This document shows positions 25,093 to 31,377 of a stretch of 64,000 bases of DNA, piece by piece. Below the pieces are notes generated by a model. That model saw only the letters and a list, made by a program, of their open reading frames with translations. It made no database searches and had not been told where the DNA came from. Position 1 is the first letter of the stretch; every line of letters begins with the position of its first letter. Source of the DNA: Devosia sp. (GTDB lineage: Bacteria > Pseudomonadota > Alphaproteobacteria > Rhizobiales > Devosiaceae); contig NZ_JAFKHE010000012.1 of the NCBI RefSeq assembly GCF_017307495.1, forward strand, positions 1 through 64,000. Reading direction: 5' to 3'. Position numbers and translations under genes: made by a program.

Positions 25093-25359
25093 GTGTGGAG
25101 TGATGAGGCCGTCGCGGATCGCGGCGGCCATGAGCGCGTTGGTGATGCCCCTCGGGGCGAGCACGTCTTTGGCAAAGGCGTCGGACGGGCTTCGTCGGAC
25201 TAGTCGGGCCCATATCCTGCCGTCCTGACGGGTCAGGACCCAGAGGCGGTCGCCGCCTCGGCGAGCCGTGTCGTCGAGGCGCAGCGTCCAGAAGCGGCCG
25301 TCGAAGGACACCTCGAAGGTGCTCTCCGGTCGGAAGGTCCGGGCACTGATCGTGACCAT
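25081..25359 (-). CDS. paralogous early protein, MVTISARxFR family (copy 5)
   Basis: 92 residues from ATG 25357-25359, which overlaps the upstream stop (TGATG). N-terminus MVTISARTFRPE, Trp-containing beta middle (RLWVLTRQDGRIWARLVRRS) and C-terminal ITNALMAAAIRDGLI. It lies 6-9 kb from the other copies, beside the AAA+ module. Confidence 0.7.
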   Translation of the reverse strand: MVTISARTFRPESTFEVSFDGRFWTLRLDDTARRGGDRLWVLTRQDGRIWARLVRRSPSDAFAKDVLAPRGITNALMAAAIRDGLITPHRQS

Positions 25360-25580
25360 CACTTGCCGGTGTTGTTGGCGAAGGACTTCACGATGACCTC
25401 GGTCTTCACCTCGAGGACGTAAGCAGTCTTCACGCTGAGGACGCGGCAGATGCCCATAAACTCAACCGCGGCGTCCTCGCGGGTGGTTGCCAGCAAGTCG
25501 CGCTCTTCGATCTTGCCGTCGGGCTGGCCCGTATACATGCGGTAGGCGGGCTCGGTGGTGGGCTGGGCCGTCTGGCTCAT
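25359..25580 (-). CDS. small early phage protein, function unknown
   Basis: 73 residues, coupled on both sides by ATGA/TGATG overlaps. Contains LLATTREDAAVEFMGICRVL and a C-terminal beta strand pair (TAYVLEVKTEVIVKSF). Unknown. Confidence 0.55.
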   Translation of the reverse strand: MSQTAQPTTEPAYRMYTGQPDGKIEERDLLATTREDAAVEFMGICRVLSVKTAYVLEVKTEVIVKSFANNTGK

Positions 25581-26482
25581 GCGATGAAGGCTCCGATCTG
25601 GTCGAGGATGTCCTGCGCCTGCTTCTTGGTCTCGTCACGGGCGCGGTCGCTGAAGCGCAGGGTGTCAGCGTCGAAGCGTCCGAGCTTCTCGAGCTCGCCG
25701 GCGAGGCGGTCGAGCTCCGGGTTGCCGGTGATGTTGAGCGCCGGCATGATGGCGCAGAGGTCGCGGACGTTCAGCACCAGCGAGTCGCGGAAGGTGCCTT
25801 CTGCCCGGTCGCCCTTGCCGGTTGAGGGTTTGTAGGCGGTGAGCCGCTCGACCATGCGGGAGGCCACTTCGTGGATGCGCTCGTAGATGTTGCGCACCGC
25901 GTTGTTCGCGGCCGTGGTGATGCTCGTCTCGATCTCGCTGCGGATGGCAGCGGCCTGGTGCTCGCTCATCTGCACGCGGAAGTCGTCGGCCGAGGGCGCC
26001 GGCATGATGGTCATCTTCATGTCGAAGCGCTGGCGGATTTCCATCGCGAGGGGGAAGTCGCCCTGGTCGAACATGTCGCCCATGCGACGCTGCGCGTCCG
26101 CCTTGTAGGCGGGGTACTTGGCGATGAACTCGTCGACGGCCTCGAAGAACTTCGCCTTCTGCTTCTGGAACCAGGCCGAGTGCGCCATGAAGGCGTCGGC
26201 CTTCATGATGCGGCTGCCGTCGTTGAGCCAGGGCAGGGTGCGCTCGAGGAACTCCCCACGGGTGGCGCTGACCACCTTGTTGATGCCCTCGAGGGCTTCC
26301 TTGGGCAGCAGGTGCTTGTTGAAGTTGCCGGCATCCTTGGCGGCGTTCTTCTGGGCGGTGACCTCCTCTGTCACGCGGCGGTCGAGGCGCTGAGCCGACC
26401 ACTGCGAGATGGTGAGCGACACCACCATCGCGCGGCTGGATAGCGCGTTGGAGACGGACAGGTTCGGGGAAAGCGCGTTCAT
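25577..26482 (-). CDS. DUF3150-like protein associated with the AAA+/vWA module
   Basis: 301 residues, almost entirely helical, with many Lys and Asp. The start (SNALSSRAMVVSLTISQWSA) and the overall pattern resemble the DUF3150 proteins found beside phage MoxR ATPases; this assignment is from memory. It lies directly upstream of the MoxR and vWA genes, separated by two small genes, under its own leader box. A role as substrate recruiter of the ATPase is only an inference. Confidence 0.6.
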   Translation of the reverse strand: MNALSPNLSVSNALSSRAMVVSLTISQWSAQRLDRRVTEEVTAQKNAAKDAGNFNKHLLPKEALEGINKVVSATRGEFLERTLPWLNDGSRIMKADAFMAHSAWFQKQKAKFFEAVDEFIAKYPAYKADAQRRMGDMFDQGDFPLAMEIRQRFDMKMTIMPAPSADDFRVQMSEHQAAAIRSEIETSITTAANNAVRNIYERIHEVASRMVERLTAYKPSTGKGDRAEGTFRDSLVLNVRDLCAIMPALNITGNPELDRLAGELEKLGRFDADTLRFSDRARDETKKQAQDILDQIGAFIA

Positions 26483-26490
26483 GCGTAGGA

Positions 26491-26516
26491 TCTCCTTGGT
26501 TGCATGATTGCAGGGG
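26491..26516 (-). promoter_or_regulatory. early leader box, copy heading the DUF3150-like unit
   Basis: Minus strand CCCC-TGCA-ATCA-TGCA-ACCAA-GGAGA. The arms TGCA/TGCA are changed on both sides relative to GCCA/TGGC. An outer CCT/AGG pairing that includes the SD is also possible here. Confidence 0.8.
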
Positions 26517-26519
26517 TAG

Positions 26520-26792
26520 TCAGCGGTTCACGAGGCGAGCGGCCTGGAAGATGACGTCGACGTCTTCTTCCCGGTAATCCTCGATCGCGGCGTGAGGGGG
26601 CGTCAGCTCCACTGGATAGGTGAAACCGTTGTTCGTGGAGGACTTGCCGAGGGGGTCTGTGGTGTGGACCCAGTCGACGATCGCGTGGGCGTACATCAAG
26701 TTCTCGGTGAGGCAGGCCGACATGGTGTCCGCCGCGTCATCGGGGTTCTCGGCATCGACGATGACGTAGATGCGGGAGATGTAACGGGGCAT
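26520..26792 (-). CDS. small early phage protein, function unknown
   Basis: 90 residues from ATG 26790-26792. The start RYISRIYVIVDAENPDDAAD is the beta-helix pattern of many phage accessory proteins. Located two bases after the previous stop and closing the 27523-26520 cluster. Unknown. Confidence 0.55.
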   Translation of the reverse strand: MPRYISRIYVIVDAENPDDAADTMSACLTENLMYAHAIVDWVHTTDPLGKSSTNNGFTYPVELTPPHAAIEDYREEDVDVIFQAARLVNR

Positions 26793-26794
26793 CG

Positions 26795-27523
26795 TCACAC
26801 CTCCCAGAAGCGGGCGACAGCCCAGGCGGCGATCATCTCCTGCAGCGCGGCATCTACGGCCGAGGGTAGGGCGGCCAGGCGGGCGATGGTCTCTTCGTCC
26901 CGGAGCTCGCTTGCCCGGAAAGTTGCGGCGATCTCGATCACCGGCTCGTCGAACCGGCTGGCCCGGTCGGTCGTCCGGAGGTAGCTGATCTCGAGGCCAT
27001 AGAAATAGCTGCCGCGTAACCACTCCGTTTCGGTTTCGTGGAAGTCCTGCTTGAGCTCGTCGGGGAGGTTGAGCAGCCAATTCCAAGCGTCGGCCTCTAT
27101 GTCGAGGTCGACCTGGTGCTTGTCCTTGCCGAGCTTGTCGGCGGCGTACTCGTAGAGCGACCGCAGGTTCGGCGGGTTCCTGATTGCCTCATAGTCCTCG
27201 GCCATGCCGGGGGGGAGCTCGGCGTTCTCCACCCAGTAGCCAAGGGCGCTCATCTGCTGCTCTTCGGCGTAGTCTCGGAAGCGTGTGGGCAGGTAGCCCA
27301 TCGAGAACGAGTTCCAGATGTCGCACTCGAAGTCGACCTGCCAGCCGCCGGACGTGTCGCTGTAGAGGTGGGTCTCGATGCGCTCGGGCGTGTGGCAGGT
27401 GACGACCTCGTCGCAGTTGCTGAGCTCATCGTGTAGGCGGCTGACCAGCCGCCAGCAGGCGTCATCGATCTCCCGGAATGGCTCCGGGATCTCCACATCG
27501 TGGTGGGGCGCGCGCTCTTCCAT
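26795..27523 (-). CDS. early phage protein, function unknown
   Basis: 242 residues, very acidic, rich in Trp and Tyr (HLYSDTSGGWQVDFECDIWN). Contains CHTPERIETHLY and a helical C-terminus. The leader box ends a few bases before the ATG. No recognised family. Confidence 0.6.
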   Translation of the reverse strand: MEERAPHHDVEIPEPFREIDDACWRLVSRLHDELSNCDEVVTCHTPERIETHLYSDTSGGWQVDFECDIWNSFSMGYLPTRFRDYAEEQQMSALGYWVENAELPPGMAEDYEAIRNPPNLRSLYEYAADKLGKDKHQVDLDIEADAWNWLLNLPDELKQDFHETETEWLRGSYFYGLEISYLRTTDRASRFDEPVIEIAATFRASELRDEETIARLAALPSAVDAALQEMIAAWAVARFWEV

Positions 27524-27526
27524 TGG

Positions 27527-27554
27527 TCTCTCCAGATGTCATGCTTGACGGGGG
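27527..27554 (-). promoter_or_regulatory. early leader box, copy heading the 27523 unit
   Basis: Minus strand CCCC-GTCA-AGCA-TGAC-ATCT-GGAGA. The arms GTCA/TGAC pair. The TGA stop of the upstream gene is part of the right arm. Confidence 0.8.
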
Positions 27555-28321
27555 ATGGTGAGGGACAGCTCACGAGGCAGCGGGATGGTGGGCTTGTCCT
27601 TGAGCCATGCGTTGATCTGCCACCGGGCCGCGTGCTTGGCCTCGGGCAGGCAGTGGTCGTCGTAGTCGCCGACGAAGCCCCAGCAGGCGTCCAGCTCCTC
27701 GCCCTCCTCGATCTCGTCGCCCTCGTCGTCGAGGGTCGGCGGACCAAAGAGGCGGTAGCCGTAGACGTTGCCGGTAGCCCAGTCGGAGTATTCCTTGACC
27801 TCGCCCTGCAGGAGCTTGCGGGCGCGCTCGATGGTCTCGGGGGTGACCTTGCCGTACTCTTTGGCGATGTCGGCGTAGGTGGCATAGACGAAGCCGGTCT
27901 CGCTGCAGGTCGCGGCGTAGCTGGCGGCGCAGATGCTGAGGTCGCCGTTGTAGCCAAGGTTCAGGCCGAGGATCAGGCAGCGCTCTTCGATATTGGCGAG
28001 CAATCTACCGGGGGCATCTTCGATGCGGCCCTCGAGCTCCCAGTCGGAGAGGTTGGCAAGGTCGTCGGTGGTCTCGTGCGGCTCGCGGTAGAGCCACGCG
28101 ATTGCCCATTCGGCGATGTCTAGTTCAGTGGCGAGCCCGTACAGCCAGAGCGCGGGACTGCGGCCGGGCTGCTCATCGCCCATCGTGCGGCTGGGAGACC
28201 AACCGACCATCGTGCCGAGGTTGTCCCACTCGCGCGGGTTGTTGCCCGAGTCGTCGTCGTGGACGATCTCGAGGCGGAACCCGTGGCCGAGCTCCTCTTC
28301 ATGCGGGATGTAGTCAGCCAT
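27539..28321 (-). CDS. conserved phage protein of unknown function
   Basis: 260 residues from ATG 28319-28321. It contains REWDNLGTMVGWSPSR, GDEQP and a C-terminal TGNVYGYRLF...LDACWGFVGDY, the signature of a protein family common in unrelated phages and of unknown role. The family usually has a GF.Y...DI.KEYG segment, present here as GFVYATYADIAKEYG. It overlaps the upstream small membrane protein by eight bases. Confidence 0.7.
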   Translation of the reverse strand: MADYIPHEEELGHGFRLEIVHDDDSGNNPREWDNLGTMVGWSPSRTMGDEQPGRSPALWLYGLATELDIAEWAIAWLYREPHETTDDLANLSDWELEGRIEDAPGRLLANIEERCLILGLNLGYNGDLSICAASYAATCSETGFVYATYADIAKEYGKVTPETIERARKLLQGEVKEYSDWATGNVYGYRLFGPPTLDDEGDEIEEGEELDACWGFVGDYDDHCLPEAKHAARWQINAWLKDKPTIPLPRELSLTIPRQA

Positions 28322-28562
28322 TGGAAGCACCCTCCGCCCGGGTGCTAATTCGTGGCGGGTCGACGTCATCCATGTCGTCGAGGACGATGATGCAGGCGAC
28401 CGCGTCGTGGGTGCGGTTGCAGCGGTCCTCTATGGTGAGGCCGGCCTCGATGCGCTGCACACTCGCGCCGGCAGCGAATGAGGTGGCGATGACGACGGCA
28501 GCCGATGCGACGAGGGCAGCGCGACGGCGCACCAGCTGCCGCTGGGTTGGGTAATAGGTCAT
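28314..28562 (-). CDS. small membrane or exported early protein
   Basis: 82 residues with one N-terminal hydrophobic segment preceded by Arg (VRRRAALVASAAVVIATSFA), a probable membrane anchor or signal. Two Cys in the outer part (EDRCNRTHDAVACI) could form a disulphide. Headed by a leader box. Early membrane proteins in phages often act in superinfection exclusion, but nothing shows that here. Confidence 0.6.
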   Translation of the reverse strand: MTYYPTQRQLVRRRAALVASAAVVIATSFAAGASVQRIEAGLTIEDRCNRTHDAVACIIVLDDMDDVDPPRISTRAEGASNG

Positions 28563-28566
28563 GCGG

Positions 28567-28593
28567 TCTCCTGAGTGCCATGATTGGCGGGGG
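28567..28593 (-). promoter_or_regulatory. early leader box, copy heading the 28562 unit
   Basis: Minus strand CCCCC-GCCA-ATCA-TGGC-ACTCA-GGAGA, a canonical copy. Confidence 0.85.
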
Positions 28594-28594
28594 T

Positions 28595-28636
28595 AGGACG
28601 TGAGCGTCCTGTGCGACGCGCCACAGCGGGCGCGTC
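28595..28636 (-). terminator. two tandem hairpins between early units
   Basis: AGGACG-TGAG-CGTCCT (28595-28610) and GACGCGCC-ACAGCG-GGCGCGTC (28615-28636) are perfect inverted repeats between the stop at 28648 and the next leader box. Neither has a U-run, so they may stop transcription weakly or protect mRNA ends. Confidence 0.55.
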
Positions 28637-28647
28637 AGGCGGGGTGC

Positions 28648-29091
28648 TCACATGGAGTAGATGCGGCCGTCGTCGCCGACGTAGAGGCTCACCTCGCCGA
28701 AGCCTTTGGCGATCTTAGTCAACATGTCGCCGAGGGGGCCGGCCCAGTCGCCATCCCAGAAGCCGGCGCCGTGCCCGTTCCGGGTGAGCCAGAAGTCGTG
28801 ACCGGCCACCTCTTCCGGGCCGCTGCCGCTGCTGGGTTTGCGGACCAGCACGCCGTCGCAGAGGGCGGTGCCGCACTTGGCGAGGAAGGCTTGGCAGTCT
28901 GCGATGGCCTCCGCGATTACGTCGGGGTGGAGGTCGTCGAGCTCGTAGTTGTCGTCGAGCGGCACGCCGCCGCTCTCGTCCGACTCGTCGTTGGAGGACC
29001 AGAGGGCGGTCACGAGGTAGGACCGGGTGAAGTCGTCGAGCGAGGCGACCAGTTCGATGCTGCGGGGGTCAGGTTCGGGCTTGTCGACCAT
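28648..29091 (-). CDS. conserved phage protein of unknown function
   Basis: 147 residues from ATG 29089-29091. It carries FTRSYLVTALWSSNDE and AGHDFWLTRNGHGAGFWDG, two signatures of a small protein family common in phages and prophages. In some members the conserved His/Asp pattern looks enzyme-like, but no function is known. Ends in front of two strong hairpins. Confidence 0.7.
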   Translation of the reverse strand: MVDKPEPDPRSIELVASLDDFTRSYLVTALWSSNDESDESGGVPLDDNYELDDLHPDVIAEAIADCQAFLAKCGTALCDGVLVRKPSSGSGPEEVAGHDFWLTRNGHGAGFWDGDWAGPLGDMLTKIAKGFGEVSLYVGDDGRIYSM

Positions 29092-29092
29092 G

Positions 29093-29326
29093 TCAGTCGG
29101 CCTTGCAAACGAGGCCGTCGGACATGGCGCCGGCGACGAAGTCGTCGAGGTAGCGCGGCTCGATGCAGAGGCTGCCACCGTACCACATGCTCTCTTCGCT
29201 GACGTGATCGTCAATCCAGGTGCGCGCCACATCGGTGACGGGGGTGCAGAGGACGATGGAGCCCATGAAGGCAAAGTCGAGGTCGCGTGGTGGCGGGGCG
29301 ATGTCGAGGTCGAGAGGGTTAGCCAT
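29093..29326 (-). CDS. small early phage protein, function unknown
   Basis: 77 residues from ATG 29324-29326, placed seven bases after the GGAGA of a leader box. Acidic, with WIDDHVSEESMWYGGSLCIE and a C-terminal DDFVAGAMSDGLVC. Its start overlaps the 3' end of the previous gene by eight bases. Unknown. Confidence 0.6.
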   Translation of the reverse strand: MANPLDLDIAPPPRDLDFAFMGSIVLCTPVTDVARTWIDDHVSEESMWYGGSLCIEPRYLDDFVAGAMSDGLVCKAD

Positions 29327-29621
29327 GAACGGTCTCCGGGGTGCCATGAGTGGCGGGGGTGAGAAGGGCGCGCTGCTCGCAGGCGTAGGCCAGAGCGGCG
29401 CGCAGGATGTCGGCCTTGATGCGGCCGCTGGTCATCGGTCGGTTACCGGTCCGGCCGAACAGGTGCCATTTGCGGGTGCTGGGTTGGCGCTCCACGATGC
29501 AGAGGCAAACGCGGCGCTGGGAGCTCTCGTAGTAGGCGATCTCGACGAGGCCGGACTTGTAGCGCTCCTCGATAATGTGGACGCCGCGCTCGACGCGGCG
29601 CTCGCTGAAGGCAACTGGCAT
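29319..29621 (-). CDS. small early phage protein, function unknown
   Basis: 100 residues from ATG 29619-29621, overlapping the stop of the preceding gene. Basic; RVCLCIVERQPSTRKWHLFG then RIKADILRAALAYACEQR. The leader box of the next unit lies within its last codons. Unknown. Confidence 0.55.
   Translation of the reverse strand: MPVAFSERRVERGVHIIEERYKSGLVEIAYYESSQRRVCLCIVERQPSTRKWHLFGRTGNRPMTSGRIKADILRAALAYACEQRALLTPATHGTPETVHG
29333..29359 (-). promoter_or_regulatory. early leader box, copy heading the 29326 unit
   Basis: Minus strand CCCCC-GCCA-CTCA-TGGC-ACCCC-GGAGA. Lies inside the end of the upstream coding sequence. Confidence 0.8.
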
Positions 29622-29908
29622 TAGTCCTCTCCGTAGGCGGACGGGATGGGCGCCTGGGTGTGGGCGCAGGTGAGGGAGGTGTCCTCCCAGTTGATCTCGA
29701 GCGCGACGGGGAGCCACGACTGGTCGGGGTGGTTGCCGTCGCGCTCGTCGCGCAGGGCCTCGAGGATGAGGCGGCGCTCATCCTTCGCGGCCTCGAAGCT
29801 GAGGGCCTCGCCATCAGCCATGACGAAGTAGCAGGGATACCCGCCGGGCCAGGCGAAAGGGCCGTGGTGGGCCGCGCGGCGGAAATCTCCGATAGAGGCG
29901 ATCTTCAT
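29621..29908 (-). CDS. conserved phage/plasmid protein of unknown function
   Basis: 95 residues. MKIASIGDFRRAAHHGPFAW and GYPCYFVMADGEALSFEAA, with a C-terminal WEDTSLTCAHT...IPSAY, match a small protein very widespread in phages and plasmids. It contains a late Cys-His pair (CAH). Function unknown. Four bases separate it from the previous stop, and it is coupled to the next gene. Confidence 0.72.
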   Translation of the reverse strand: MKIASIGDFRRAAHHGPFAWPGGYPCYFVMADGEALSFEAAKDERRLILEALRDERDGNHPDQSWLPVALEINWEDTSLTCAHTQAPIPSAYGED

Positions 29909-29911
29909 GGG

Positions 29912-30079
29912 TCACCCGCGGCGCAAGGTCAGGACGCGGTCGCCGCAGGCGAAGGTGACCACGCCCCCGGGTGGAAGGGCGCGGACTTCGCGCAGCCTCT
30001 CTGCGGCCAGGTCGCAGGCGGTGGCGAAGCTGTAGCCAGCGCCGCGCATGATCGCGACGAGGCGGTCGGTGATAGTCAT
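29912..30079 (-). CDS. small early phage protein, function unknown
   Basis: 55 residues from ATG 30077-30079, selected because GGAGA of a leader box lies six bases before it. Two helices (LVAIMRGAGYSFATACDLAA) and a short beta hairpin. Unknown. Confidence 0.55.
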   Translation of the reverse strand: MTITDRLVAIMRGAGYSFATACDLAAERLREVRALPPGGVVTFACGDRVLTLRRG

Positions 30080-30085
30080 GGATGG

Positions 30086-30111
30086 TCTCCGATGGGCCAT
30101 AATTGGCGGGG
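30086..30111 (-). promoter_or_regulatory. early leader box, copy heading the 30079 unit
   Basis: Minus strand CCCC-GCCA-ATTA-TGGC-CCATC-GGAGA, a canonical copy. CCG and CGG can extend the dyad. Confidence 0.85.
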
Positions 30112-30112
30112 T

Positions 30113-30155
30113 GGGCGGAAGCGCCCAGTGCAGCGCGCGGGTTCCAGGCGCGCGC
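30113..30155 (-). terminator. two tandem hairpins between early units
   Basis: GGGCG-GAAG-CGCCC (30113-30126) and GCGCGCG...CGCGCGC (30133-30155, 9-base loop) lie between the stop at 30169 and the leader box. No U-run follows. Confidence 0.5.
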
Positions 30156-30168
30156 TAGGCTGGGGGTT

Positions 30169-30399
30169 TCAGCGGGGATATTGGGCGTCGACCTCGCAGT
30201 CATCGTAGGTCGCGCCGTAGGGGAAGATGGCGAGGCAGAGGTCGCCGTTGGGCAGGCGCACCCACATGAAGGGGGAGCGCCCGTCCCTGACGTCGTCGGG
30301 GTCGGCCAGCAACAGGACGCGATCGACCGACTTCTGACTGGCGGGGTGGATGTAGACCGCGCGCTCGTCGTCCTCGAGCTCGGTGATGTGGGGTTGCAT
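30169..30399 (-). CDS. conserved small phage protein, function unknown
   Basis: 76 residues. SPFMWVRLPNGDLCLAIFP resembles a small phage family of unknown role. The ATG overlaps the stop of the short upstream gene (ATGA). Followed by two hairpins. Confidence 0.6.
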   Translation of the reverse strand: MQPHITELEDDERAVYIHPASQKSVDRVLLLADPDDVRDGRSPFMWVRLPNGDLCLAIFPYGATYDDCEVDAQYPR

Positions 30400-30548
30400 C
30401 AGGCAGCTAGAAGCCGGCGGTCCTTGAGCTTTGCTGCATCGGCAGCCTTGCGGGCGAGGAAGTCGCGGGCTTCGCGCGCCAACTTCGCGTAGGCAGCCTC
30501 GTGCTGCTCGTCCTTGCGGGTGCGGAAGTATGGGTGGCGTGGGATCAT
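30399..30548 (-). CDS. very small basic early protein
   Basis: 49 residues (MIPRHPYFRTRKDEQHEAAY, then a Lys/Ala/Arg-rich helix, KDRRLLAA end). The ATG at 30546-30548 follows the GGAGA of a leader box, and the stop overlaps the next start (ATGA); both support it. Probably an alpha-helical nucleic-acid-binding or regulatory peptide, not recognised. Confidence 0.6.
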   Translation of the reverse strand: MIPRHPYFRTRKDEQHEAAYAKLAREARDFLARKAADAAKLKDRRLLAA

Positions 30549-30554
30549 CTCAGG

Positions 30555-30582
30555 TCTCCGTTGGGTGCCATAATTGGCGGGG
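30555..30582 (-). promoter_or_regulatory. early leader box, copy heading the 30548 unit
   Basis: Minus strand CCCC-GCCA-ATTA-TGGC-ACCCAAC-GGAGA, a canonical copy with slightly longer spacing. Confidence 0.85.
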
Positions 30583-30604
30583 TTCGGCCGTGCAGCCGTC
30601 GAGG

Positions 30605-30621
30605 CGGACGCCTAGCGTCCG
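30605..30621 (-). repeat. 7-bp perfect hairpin in early leader
   Basis: CGGACGC-CTA-GCGTCCG lies between the terminator-like hairpins and the leader box of the 30548 unit. Confidence 0.5.
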
Positions 30622-30628
30622 TCCGGAT

Positions 30629-30667
30629 GGGTGCAGGAAGTTGCACCCCCTCGCGGGGAGGGGGTGC
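30629..30667 (-). terminator. mutually exclusive hairpins after the first early gene
   Basis: GCACCCCCTC-GCGGG-GAGGGGGTGC (30643-30667) is a 10-bp perfect hairpin 11 bases after the stop at 30679. The same segment can instead pair as GGGTGCA-GGAAGT-TGCACCC (30629-30648). The two structures exclude each other, the layout of an attenuator. There is no U-run. Confidence 0.55.
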
Positions 30668-30678
30668 CTGGGGCGGGA

Positions 30679-31230
30679 TTAGGCGGCGGCCTTCTCGGCG
30701 GCGGCCTTGGCCTTGTTCTTCGCGCGGCCTTCCTTGGAGGTGTTGACCTCGACCACGTTCTTGCCAGTCAGGACGCCTTCGGCCTCGACCAGCAACTGGT
30801 AGGCCTTGACGTGCTGGGTGTGCGCGCCGGCCTTCTCGGCGGCCTTGAGAAGGGCGGCCAGCTTCGCCGCGAGGTCGAACTCGTTCTTCGAGCCGGTCGC
30901 GTCCGGCTTGTAGTCGAGGACGGGGCAGGCCGCCGCGCTTTCGAGGTCGCCCTTGGCGGCCTTGTTGAAGGCAAAGGTCACCTTGCCGGTTTCTTCGTCG
31001 GTGTTGACCTTGACCTTGCCGAAGGCCTTCGCCCATGCGGCGATCGCGGCCTTCGTCACCTTGCCGCCGATAGCGTCATAGAGGCGCTGGAGGGGGCGGA
31101 CGTCGCCGCTGGTTTCGACCAGCGCGAGGCAGGAATAGGCGACCGTGTGGAGCTGGCCGCCGAACTTGGCGCCTGCCTTCACAACCGAGTTGATCGCGAC
31201 ATTGAGCTTGTTGGAAGCGATAACCTGCAT
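30679..31230 (-). CDS. first gene of the early operon, unknown function
   Basis: 183 residues, mainly helical, with a very basic Ala/Lys tail (EGRAKNKAKAAAEKAAA) typical of DNA-contacting ends. N-terminus MQVIASNKLNVAINSVVKAG. It follows a leader with three strong hairpins and a canonical box, and is followed by a 10-bp hairpin, so it forms its own transcription unit and may be strongly expressed. No known domain. A nucleic-acid-binding role is inference only. Confidence 0.65.
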   Translation of the reverse strand: MQVIASNKLNVAINSVVKAGAKFGGQLHTVAYSCLALVETSGDVRPLQRLYDAIGGKVTKAAIAAWAKAFGKVKVNTDEETGKVTFAFNKAAKGDLESAAACPVLDYKPDATGSKNEFDLAAKLAALLKAAEKAGAHTQHVKAYQLLVEAEGVLTGKNVVEVNTSKEGRAKNKAKAAAEKAAA

Positions 31231-31236
31231 TTCGTA

Positions 31237-31264
31237 TCTCCGAAGTTGCCATAATTGGCGGGGG
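31237..31264 (-). promoter_or_regulatory. early leader box, copy heading the first early gene
   Basis: Minus strand CCCCC-GCCA-ATTA-TGGC-AACTTC-GGAGA, the most canonical copy. CCG/CGG may extend the stem into the SD. Confidence 0.88.
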
Positions 31265-31266
31265 TT

Positions 31267-31350
31267 CCGGGCACTTGCCCGGCGAAGCGCGCGGGGTGCG
31301 CGCTTGGCGGGGCAGTGTCAGAACCGCCGGGGATTGAACCCCCCGGCGGT
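31267..31350 (-). repeat. three tandem perfect hairpins in the early leader
   Basis: CCGGGCA-CT-TGCCCGG (31267-31282), AAGCGCGC-GGGGT-GCGCGCTT (31285-31305) and ACCGCCGGGG-ATTGAACC-CCCCGGCGGT (31323-31350) stand within 84 bases ahead of the first early gene. The third is followed on the plus strand by TCGGTTTCTCTT and could terminate plus-strand transcripts. Confidence 0.65.
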
Positions 31351-31355
31351 CGGTT

Positions 31356-31377
31356 TCTCTTAGGTGCCATGTTTGGC
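31356..31377 (-). promoter_or_regulatory. orphan early leader box without a gene
   Basis: Minus strand CCC-GCCA-AACA-TGGC-ACCTAAGAGA. The dyad and an SD-like AAGAGA are present, but no start codon or ORF follows. Confidence 0.6.

Noticed and set aside
11086..31230. Leader-box ATG as conserved upstream mini-ORF
   Set aside because: The ATG in the right arm is absent from at least three copies and is in varying frames, so the dyad rather than an ORF is conserved.
31323..31350. tRNA-like T-arm sequence GGTTCAATCCCC on the minus strand
   Set aside because: The region folds as a simple 10-bp hairpin, and no D-arm, anticodon arm or acceptor stem of tRNA size can be drawn around it.
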